A stretch of 21,752 nucleotides of DNA, taken from the NCBI GenBank assembly GCA_964572225.1, contig CAZNFR010000061.1:1-21752 (forward strand), written 5' to 3'. The translations under genes were made by a program, and so were the position numbers. Origin of the DNA: CAZNFR01 sp964572225. GTDB taxonomy: Bacteria > Bacteroidota > Bacteroidia > Bacteroidales > GCA-2748055. The notes under the pieces were generated by a model. The model was not told where the DNA came from and did not search any database. It worked only from the letters and a program-made list of their open reading frames with translations. Below, piece after piece: positions 15,687 through 21,752 of this stretch; positions within the stretch are counted from its first letter, which is position 1, and every line of letters begins with the position of its first letter.

Positions 15687-15700
15687 TGCAAAAATATGCA
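15687..15700. promoter_or_regulatory. ARG-box-like site 2, overlapping the argR -7 box
   Basis: TGCAAAAATATGCA fits TGnATwwwwATnCA except at position 5. It covers the TATTTTTG -7 box of argR, so ArgR bound here would block RNA polymerase. It lies 41 bp from the carB -7 box, so an effect on carB is possible but less direct. Confidence 0.55.
15689..15696 (-). promoter_or_regulatory. Candidate -7 box of the argR operon
   Basis: The reverse strand reads TATTTTTG, an exact TAnnTTTG match, about 23 nt before the argR ATG, which would leave a short leader of about 15 nt. A TTTG at 15712-15715 (reverse strand) is the nearest -33 candidate, but at 15 nt it is closer than the usual 19-21. Confidence 0.5.
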
Positions 15701-15740
15701 AAATATATGATCAAAAGCAATATTTTTTGTTAATATTTTA

Positions 15741-15748
15741 TAATTTTG
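15741..15748 (+). promoter_or_regulatory. Candidate -7 box of carB
   Basis: TAATTTTG matches TAnnTTTG exactly and would give a leader of about 98 nt before the carB ATG at 15853. The TTTG at 15726-15729 is only 11 bases upstream, so the -33 element is unclear. The leader holds two alternative weak stems (15768-15772 with 15781-15785, or 15772-15777 with 15785-15790). Confidence 0.45.
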
Positions 15749-15852
15749 TGGCGTCCGGAAGGTGAAGCAGGTTTTTCCATACCTGAAAAAATGGTAATCT
15801 GCAGAACCGGTTTGAAATTGAGAATAGCTAACCTTAAACACAGCATAGTTCC

Positions 15853-18800
15853 ATGGATAAAACAATTAAGAAAGTGGTCCTTCTCGGATCGGGAGCCCTA
15901 AAAATCGGTGAAGCAGGAGAGTTTGACTATTCGGGCTCACAAGCCCTGAAGGCCCTGCGCGAGGAAGGAGTATACACGGTTCTTATCAATCCCAACATTG
16001 CCACAGTACAAACCAGTGAAGGCATAGCCGACAAGATTTACTTCCTTCCCGTAACCCCCGAATTTGTTGAGAAGGTGATTGAAAAGGAGAAACCCGATGG
16101 GGTTTTGCTTTCCTTTGGGGGACAAACTGCGTTGAATTGTGGTACGAAATTATATCAGGCAGGAATATTTGAAAAGCATAATGTCAGAGTTTTGGGTACT
16201 CCGGTAGAGGCCATAATGAATACCGAAGACCGGGAGATTTTTGCCGGGAAGCTGGCTGAGATTAGCATCAAGACTCCAAAATCCATTGCGGTTACCTCGG
16301 TAAAAGATGCCACAAAGGCTGCGGAAAGCATCGGTTTTCCCATCATTATCAGGGCTGCATATACCCTGGGTGGACAGGGAAGTGGTTTTTGCAGTGATAT
16401 GGAGGAATTGGAACAGATGGCCGATAAGGCTCTGTCTTATTCCAATCAGATCCTCGTCGAAGAATCACTGAAGGGCTGGAAGGAAATAGAATATGAAGTA
16501 GTCAGAGACCGGTTTAACAATTGCATTACGGTCTGTAACATGGAGAATTTTGATCCCCTGGGGATACATACCGGGGAAAGCATTGTGGTGGCTCCTTCAC
16601 AGACTCTCACCAACAGTGAGTATCATAAGCTCAGGAAAATATCCATTGAATTGATACGGCATATCGGGGTTATTGGTGAATGCAATGTTCAGTTTGCTCT
16701 TGATCCCGAATCGGAGGATTATCGTGTGATCGAGGTGAATGCACGCCTTTCCAGGTCCAGTGCACTGGCATCCAAGGCCACTGGTTACCCGCTTGCATTT
16801 GTGGCTGCAAAACTGGCCCTGGGATATGGACTGCATGAGATAAAGAATTCCATTACGAAAACCACTCCTGCATTTTTCGAACCTGCCCTCGACTATATTG
16901 TATGCAAGATCCCCCGCTGGGATCTCAATAAGTTTATCGGGGTTTCAAAGCAGATAGACAGCAGTATGAAATCTGTGGGTGAAATAATGGCCATAGGCAG
17001 GACCTTTGAAGAAGCCATTCAGAAGGGACTGAGGATGATTGGTCTGGGGATGCATGGTTTCGTGGGGAATTCGGGTATTTTTGGAAACAGCGGACCCGAT
17101 AAAGAAGAGATGGAGCAGGAGTTGAGCGAACCTACCGATCTGCGAATTTTTGCCATTCAGGAAGCTTTTGATAAGGGGTATACCGTTGATCAGATTCATG
17201 AACTCACTAAAATTGACAATTGGTTTCTTTTCAAACTCATGAATATCTGGAAGATAAAGAAGGAGGTGGCTGTTTTTAAAACCATAGAAGAGGTTGACGA
17301 TGAACTACTTCTGAGAGCTAAAAAGGCCGGTTTTTCTGATTTTCAGATTGCGAAGTTCGTTTATGGAAAGAAAAATATGGATTCCCATCTTTTAAAGGTC
17401 AGGGAAGAAAGAAAGAAACGGAATATCCTTCCGGTAGTAAAGCAGATAGACACCCTTGCCGCGGAGTATCCCGCCCTTACCAATTACCTCTATCTCACCT
17501 ATAGCGGGGAAGAGCATGATATTGAATACGAAAAGGATGGCAAATCGATTATCGTCCTTGGCTCCGGTGCATACCGGATCGGCAGTTCTGTGGAGTTCGA
17601 CTGGTGCAGCGTAAATGCGTTGAACACGGTTAATGAGGAAGGTTACCGTTCTGTTATGATCAATTATAATCCGGAAACCGTTAGTACCGATTACGATGTT
17701 TGTGATCGCCTCTATTTCGATGAGCTGAGTTTCGAAAGGGTTATGGATATTATCGATCTTGAAAACCCCGGGGGAGTTATACTATCCATGGGTGGACAAA
17801 TACCCAATAATCTGGCGATGAGGCTTTTCAATCAGGATGTACCCATCCTTGGCACTTCTCCTACAGCCATCGATAACGCCGAAAACCGTCACAAGTTTTC
17901 CATGCTTCTCGATAAACTGGGAATAGACCAGCCACGTTGGCAGGAGCTTACCAGTATCGGAGAGATATACCAGTTTGTGGAACAGGTCGGTTTCCCGGTG
18001 CTTATCAGACCCTCTTATGTGTTGTCGGGTGCAGCCATGAACGTTGTATCCAACAAGGAGGAAATGGAACATTTTCTGGAGCTGGCGGTGAAAGTCTCCA
18101 AACAATATCCGGTGGTGGTTTCTGAGTTTATTGAACAGGCAAAGGAAATCGAGATTGACGCGGTAGCAAGAAAAGGCGAACTGTTTTCTTATGCTATATC
18201 CGAGCATGTTGAATTTGCAGGTGTTCATTCAGGAGACGCCACCATAGTTTTCCCTCCACAAAAGATTTACTTCGAAACGGTACGAAGGATTAAAAGGATT
18301 AGCAGACAGATTGCCGAATCACTGGAGATCACAGGCCCCTTTAATATGCAGTTTCTCGCCAAGGACAATGATATCAAAGTAATCGAATGTAATCTGAGGG
18401 CATCCCGGAGCATGCCATTTGTTTCAAAAGTGTTGAAGATAAACCTTATCGAACAGGCTACCAAGGTTATGCTGGGACTTCCGGTCGAAAAACCCCATAA
18501 ATCCATTTTCGATCTGGATTATATCGGGATCAAAGCACCCCAGTTTTCCTTTTCAAGACTGAAAAAGGCTGATCCCATCCTGGGTGTGGATATGGCTTCC
18601 ACCGGTGAAGTTGGCTGTATAGGAGACAATTTCTACGAAGCCATTCTGAAAGCCATGCTCTCTGTGGGTTACCAGATTCCAAAAAAGAATATTCTCCTTT
18701 CTACAGGTCCCATGAGATCCAAAGTGGAACTAATCAACAGCTGCCGGTTGTTACAGGAAAAGGGCTATAATCTTTTTGCCACATTCGGAACCCATAATTT

Positions 18801-19083
18801 CCTTAAGCTGAACGGAATTGAATCTACACCCCTGCACTGGCCGGATGAGGATAAAAAGCCGAATACCCTGGACTATATAAGGAACAAAATGATCGATCTG
18901 GTAATAAATATTCCGAAGGATCTGTCCAAAGCAGAGCTTTATAATGATTATACCATCCGCAGAAGTGCGGTCGATTTTAATATCCCGCTGATTACCAATG
19001 CGCGGCTTGCCAGTGCATTTCTGATCGCTGTTTGCAAATTAGCACCCGAAGATATTAAGATTAAATCCTGGGATGAGTATTAG
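15853..19083 (+). CDS. carB: Carbamoyl phosphate synthase large subunit (eukaryote-like sequence type)
   Basis: A 1076-residue protein with the complete CarB layout: two homologous ATP-grasp halves (each starting with a VLGSGA turn, near residues 9 and 569) joined by an oligomerisation domain, then an MGS-type allosteric domain from about 942. It makes carbamoyl phosphate from bicarbonate, ammonia delivered by CarA, and two ATP, for arginine and pyrimidines. Several blocks match my memory of animal CPS1/CAD better than E. coli CarB: 'NARLSRSSALASKATGYPLA' from N296 (E. coli has NPRVSRSS), 'KIPRWDLNKF', and 'SMKSVGEIMAIGRTFEEA'. carA is not next to it. It is divergent from argR with about 186 nt between starts, suggesting an arginine-linked CPS. 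Its stop is 3 nt from the stop of convergent atpG. Confidence 0.97.
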   Translation: MDKTIKKVVLLGSGALKIGEAGEFDYSGSQALKALREEGVYTVLINPNIATVQTSEGIADKIYFLPVTPEFVEKVIEKEKPDGVLLSFGGQTALNCGTKLYQAGIFEKHNVRVLGTPVEAIMNTEDREIFAGKLAEISIKTPKSIAVTSVKDATKAAESIGFPIIIRAAYTLGGQGSGFCSDMEELEQMADKALSYSNQILVEESLKGWKEIEYEVVRDRFNNCITVCNMENFDPLGIHTGESIVVAPSQTLTNSEYHKLRKISIELIRHIGVIGECNVQFALDPESEDYRVIEVNARLSRSSALASKATGYPLAFVAAKLALGYGLHEIKNSITKTTPAFFEPALDYIVCKIPRWDLNKFIGVSKQIDSSMKSVGEIMAIGRTFEEAIQKGLRMIGLGMHGFVGNSGIFGNSGPDKEEMEQELSEPTDLRIFAIQEAFDKGYTVDQIHELTKIDNWFLFKLMNIWKIKKEVAVFKTIEEVDDELLLRAKKAGFSDFQIAKFVYGKKNMDSHLLKVREERKKRNILPVVKQIDTLAAEYPALTNYLYLTYSGEEHDIEYEKDGKSIIVLGSGAYRIGSSVEFDWCSVNALNTVNEEGYRSVMINYNPETVSTDYDVCDRLYFDELSFERVMDIIDLENPGGVILSMGGQIPNNLAMRLFNQDVPILGTSPTAIDNAENRHKFSMLLDKLGIDQPRWQELTSIGEIYQFVEQVGFPVLIRPSYVLSGAAMNVVSNKEEMEHFLELAVKVSKQYPVVVSEFIEQAKEIEIDAVARKGELFSYAISEHVEFAGVHSGDATIVFPPQKIYFETVRRIKRISRQIAESLEITGPFNMQFLAKDNDIKVIECNLRASRSMPFVSKVLKINLIEQATKVMLGLPVEKPHKSIFDLDYIGIKAPQFSFSRLKKADPILGVDMASTGEVGCIGDNFYEAILKAMLSVGYQIPKKNILLSTGPMRSKVELINSCRLLQEKGYNLFATFGTHNFLKLNGIESTPLHWPDEDKKPNTLDYIRNKMIDLVINIPKDLSKAELYNDYTIRRSAVDFNIPLITNARLASAFLIAVCKLAPEDIKIKSWDEY

Positions 19084-19086
19084 GGC

Positions 19087-19983
19087 TTACTTATCCAACG
19101 CATTCGCACCCGATACAATCTCCAGGATCTCATTGGTAATGCTTGCCTGGCGGGCTTTGTTATATTCCAGCTTTAGTTCTTTGATCAGTTCTGTGGCATT
19201 GTCGGTGGCTTTATGCATGGCGGTCATTCTGGCTCCGTGCTCTGAAGCATTAGAGTCGAGCAAAGCCTTTAATACCTGGATCTGAAGCGATTTTGGAACA
19301 ATACTTTCCAAAATATACTTCTTTGAAGGCTCAAAAATGTAGTCTATGAAGGTTTCGTGGACCCCATCTCCATCGGGTTCATGTTCACCCACAGGGGGTA
19401 TGGGCAGGTATTGTTCATGACTGAATACCTGTACAGCAGCATTCTTGAACTGATTATACATCAAATCGATTCGGTCGTATTCACCCTGGACAAATTTTCT
19501 TGTAAGTTCACTTGCAAACTGAATGGCATCATCATGGATTACATGATCTACAAGGTCATGACGGGTTTCGGATATTTTGTATGCCCTGCGTTTAAAGTAA
19601 TCCTCTCCTTTTTTACCCAGCAGCAGCAAATCCAGATTACCTGCAGCCTTTTGGGTGGAATACTTATCTTCTATTATTTTAACCGTATTACGAATAAGAG
19701 TGGTGTTAAATCCACCACAGAGTCCGCGGTTAGAAGTAACCACCACAAGCAGGACTTTCTCCACTTCTTTTTGTTGTGTATACACAAACTCCTCCTCTCC
19801 CGAAAGCACATCCCCGAGGATGGAAAGGATATAATGGAGTTTATCAGCGTAAGGACGAATTTGAATGATGGCATCCTGTGCTTTTCGAAAACGGGCGGCG
19901 GAGACCATTTTCATGGCCGAGGTAATTTGCCTGGTCGAAGATACCGATGCTATCCGGGTTCGTATTTCTTTCAGATTCGACAT
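19087..19983 (-). CDS. atpG: ATP synthase F1 subunit gamma
   Basis: A 298-residue central rotor shaft of F1. The N-terminal coiled coil starts 'LKEIRTRIASVSSTRQITSA' followed by 'MKMVSAARFRKAQ', the middle has 'TSNRGLCGGFNTTLIR', and the C-terminal helix carries 'EYNKARQASITNEILEIVSG', all standard gamma signatures. It starts 3 nt after the atpA stop. It is the last gene of this cluster: atpD and atpC do not follow, as is common in Bacteroidota, where they lie elsewhere or upstream. The tail-to-tail gap with carB is 3 nt and holds no terminator, so transcripts of the two genes must overlap. Confidence 0.98.
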   Translation of the reverse strand: MSNLKEIRTRIASVSSTRQITSAMKMVSAARFRKAQDAIIQIRPYADKLHYILSILGDVLSGEEEFVYTQQKEVEKVLLVVVTSNRGLCGGFNTTLIRNTVKIIEDKYSTQKAAGNLDLLLLGKKGEDYFKRRAYKISETRHDLVDHVIHDDAIQFASELTRKFVQGEYDRIDLMYNQFKNAAVQVFSHEQYLPIPPVGEHEPDGDGVHETFIDYIFEPSKKYILESIVPKSLQIQVLKALLDSNASEHGARMTAMHKATDNATELIKELKLEYNKARQASITNEILEIVSGANALDK

Positions 19984-19986
19984 TCC

Positions 19987-21579
19987 TTATTCTTCCGTGG
20001 TTTTATATTTTGAGGCAACCTCTTTCGCAACTTTTTCCATTTTTTCCAGAATCTCATCATTGAATTCCCCGGCTGCAAGTTGTTCCAGAACCTCCTCGTT
20101 AAACCTCGATTCCAGAACATCGAGGTAATCCTGCTCAAACTCTTTAACTTTATCCCGTGGGACACTGGACAGAAGACCACGTGTTCCACAGAAAATTATG
20201 GCAATCTGCTTTTCTACAGACATAGGTTGATTGAGTCCCTGCTTCAGAATTTCCACATTTTTGGCGCCCTTATCGAGGGTGGCCAGGGTGGCCGCATCAA
20301 GGTCGGACCCGAACTTGGCGAAAGCCTCCAGTTCCCGGTATTGAGCCTGATCAATTTTCAGGGTACCCGCAATCTTTTTCATAGGTTTGATCTGAGCATT
20401 TCCCCCAACTCTTGAAACGGAAATACCCACGTTTATTGCCGGTCGAATGCCCGAGTTAAAAAGGTTGGTTTCCAGGAATATTTGTCCGTCCGTAATCGAA
20501 ATCACATTGGTCGGAATATATGCGGAAACATCGCCTGCCTGGGTTTCAATTATGGGCAGGGCCGTGAGTGATCCTCCTCCCTTAACCATGGGTTTGAGGG
20601 GATCGGGAAGATCGTTCATTTCTTTGGCGATCTCATCGGATTCAATGATTTTGGCAGCTCTTTCCAATAATCGTGAATGCAGATAAAATACATCTCCGGG
20701 ATACGCTTCCCTTCCCGGGGGCCTTCTTAGAAGCAGGGAAACCTCACGATAAGAAACTGCCTGCTTGGAGAGATCATCATAGATGATCAGAGCATGCCTG
20801 CCCGAATCTCTGAAAAATTCTCCAATGGTGGCTCCGGCGAATGGGGCATAGAATTGCAAGGCAGCAGGATCGGAAGCGGTTGCAGAAACAATGATTGAAT
20901 AGGACATGGCCCCATTTTCCTCCAGAGTCCTTGCAACATTGGCTACAGTCGAACCTTTTTGTCCAATCGCTACATAAATACAATATACGGGTTTACCTTT
21001 TTCGTAAAACTCTTTCTGATTAAGAATGGTGTCGATGGCTATGGAAGTTTTCCCTGTCTGTCGGTCTCCGATGATGAGCTCGCGCTGACCCCTTCCAATG
21101 GGAGTCATGGAGTCGATCGCCTTTATCCCGGTCTGCAGGGGTTCTTTCACCGGCTGACGGTAAATAACCCCGGGTGCTTTTCTTTCCAGGGGGAGTTCGA
21201 TGGTTTCTCCCTGAATGGGTCCTTTACCATCAATGGGTTCCCCGATGGTATTGATGATCCTGCCCAAAAGTCCTTCGCCGACATTGATAGAAGCGATTCT
21301 TTTGGTTCTTTTTACGGTATCTCCTTCCTTGATTTTTTCGGATGTACCCAGAAGAACAGCTCCCACATTGTCTTCCTCAAGGTTCAGAACAATACCCATC
21401 ATTCCGCTGTCGAATTCAATGAGTTCATTTGCCTTCACATGGGTAAGACCGTGGATGCGCGCAATACCATCACCTACCTGTAGAACGGTTCCTACCTCTT
21501 CCAGTTCTACTTCCGTTTTGATACCCTGAAGTTGTTTCTTCAGCACTTCAGATACCTCAGCAGGTTTTATATCAGCCAT
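19987..21579 (-). CDS. atpA: ATP synthase F1 subunit alpha
   Basis: A 530-residue, non-catalytic nucleotide-binding subunit of the F1 hexamer. The P-loop GDRQTGKT lies at 171-178, Walker B 'ALIIYDDL' at 263-270, and the arginine finger R390 is in 'VGISVSRVGG', which completes the catalytic site on the beta subunit. Length is slightly above the E. coli protein (513), as in other Bacteroidota. It begins 2 nt after the atpH stop and is followed by atpG after 3 nt, so it is part of one operon whose promoter lies beyond the window. Confidence 0.99.
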   Translation of the reverse strand: MADIKPAEVSEVLKKQLQGIKTEVELEEVGTVLQVGDGIARIHGLTHVKANELIEFDSGMMGIVLNLEEDNVGAVLLGTSEKIKEGDTVKRTKRIASINVGEGLLGRIINTIGEPIDGKGPIQGETIELPLERKAPGVIYRQPVKEPLQTGIKAIDSMTPIGRGQRELIIGDRQTGKTSIAIDTILNQKEFYEKGKPVYCIYVAIGQKGSTVANVARTLEENGAMSYSIIVSATASDPAALQFYAPFAGATIGEFFRDSGRHALIIYDDLSKQAVSYREVSLLLRRPPGREAYPGDVFYLHSRLLERAAKIIESDEIAKEMNDLPDPLKPMVKGGGSLTALPIIETQAGDVSAYIPTNVISITDGQIFLETNLFNSGIRPAINVGISVSRVGGNAQIKPMKKIAGTLKIDQAQYRELEAFAKFGSDLDAATLATLDKGAKNVEILKQGLNQPMSVEKQIAIIFCGTRGLLSSVPRDKVKEFEQDYLDVLESRFNEEVLEQLAAGEFNDEILEKMEKVAKEVASKYKTTEE

Positions 21580-21581
21580 AG

Positions 21582-21752
21582 TTAAACAGGTTTTTCAATT
21601 GTTGTTTGAAGTAATTTTTTTCTTATATTTTTTAATTCGGTGGCAATGCTCGCATCGTATTGATGATCATCGACTTTTAAAATAAATCCTCCAATAATGT
21701 CTGGCTTTACTCTCCCATCCAGTTCAATTTTGGATTGAAAAGTTTTTTCCAG
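21582..21752 (-). CDS. atpH: ATP synthase F1 subunit delta, C-terminal part (start beyond right edge)
   Basis: The last 56 codons are present on the reverse strand, ending with TAA at 21582-21584. The peptide contains 'RVKPDIIGGFILKVDDHQYD' and 'SIATELKNIRKKLL', the conserved C-terminal signature of the delta/OSCP stalk subunit ('PxxIGGFxLxVxDxxxDxSxxxxLxxxR'). It joins F1 to the peripheral stalk. The reading is too short for the frame listing but in phase throughout. The stop is 2 nt before the atpA ATG. Confidence 0.93.
   Translation of the reverse strand: MEKTFQSKIELDGRVKPDIIGGFILKVDDHQYDASIATELKNIRKKLLQTTIEKPV

Noticed and set aside
15667..15720. Upstream extension of argR
   Set aside because: It would cross the -7 box and ARG-box-like sites; the ATG at 15666 gives a standard ArgR.
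15768..15790. Two alternative short stems in the carB leader, considered as an attenuator
   Set aside because: Stems of 5-6 bp with weak pairing and no terminator U-run or leader peptide; not enough to claim regulation.
19357..20013. 218-codon open frame on the plus strand
   Set aside because: Antisense shadow of atpG, with no family features and no ribosome site.
20959..21483. 174-codon open frame on the plus strand
   Set aside because: Antisense to atpA; composition follows the reverse of a conserved gene.

Overview
The window looks like chromosomal DNA of a Bacteroidota bacterium, probably Bacteroidales/Marinilabiliales-like. Evidence: a SusC-type 'EVVxxGYG' signature and carboxypeptidase-regulatory-like domains, exact or near TAnnTTTG -7 boxes before several genes, few strong Shine-Dalgarno sites, an arginine-proline operon of the Bacteroidota type, and an ATP synthase gene order ending in atpH-atpA-atpG. 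No tRNA, rRNA, IS element, prophage or CRISPR array was seen. No gene-free stretch exceeds about 265 bases.

Layout. (1) 1-585, leftward: a membrane protein gene followed 4 nt later by a small XRE-type regulator cut by the window edge; 11-bp direct repeats in front of the pair make an autoregulatory operator plausible. (2) 779-1414, rightward: a metal-dependent cyclase/formamidase-family protein. (3) 1428-5583: a signalling locus. A leftward YfbK-type von Willebrand factor A protein is divergent from an ECF sigma factor gene, which overlaps a membrane anti-sigma-like protein. Both the vWA protein and the anti-sigma-like protein carry a barrel-less SusC N-terminal module, and the latter also ends in a TonB C-terminal domain. 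This is the most unusual part of the window. (4) 5751-6953: a Tat-exported aldo/keto reductase with two C-terminal 4Fe-4S motifs. (5) 7126-7986: a secreted protein resembling the DUF6599 group.

(6) 15666 down to 7994, leftward: argR - GNAT acetyltransferase - argG - proC - argE - argH - proB - proA, mostly with overlaps or gaps of a few bases, so one operon making arginine and proline. argB, argC, argD and the ornithine transcarbamylase gene are absent from it. Two ARG-box-like sites with 21-bp centre spacing lie over the argR start and its -7 box. (7) 15853-19083, divergent from argR: carB without carA, with several stretches that look like the eukaryotic CPS1/CAD type; it may feed carbamoyl phosphate to the arginine pathway. 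(8) 19087 to the right edge, leftward: atpG, atpA and the end of atpH, the F1 part of an ATP synthase operon, meeting carB tail to tail with only 3 bases between stops.

How they work together: ArgR with arginine probably represses its own operon. The GNAT enzyme would acylate glutamate, CarB would supply carbamoyl phosphate, ArgE would remove the acyl group, and ArgG and ArgH would finish arginine. ProB, ProA and ProC convert glutamate to proline. The sigma/anti-sigma/vWA locus would sense an envelope signal, possibly linked to TonB-type protein contacts; this last point is inference.
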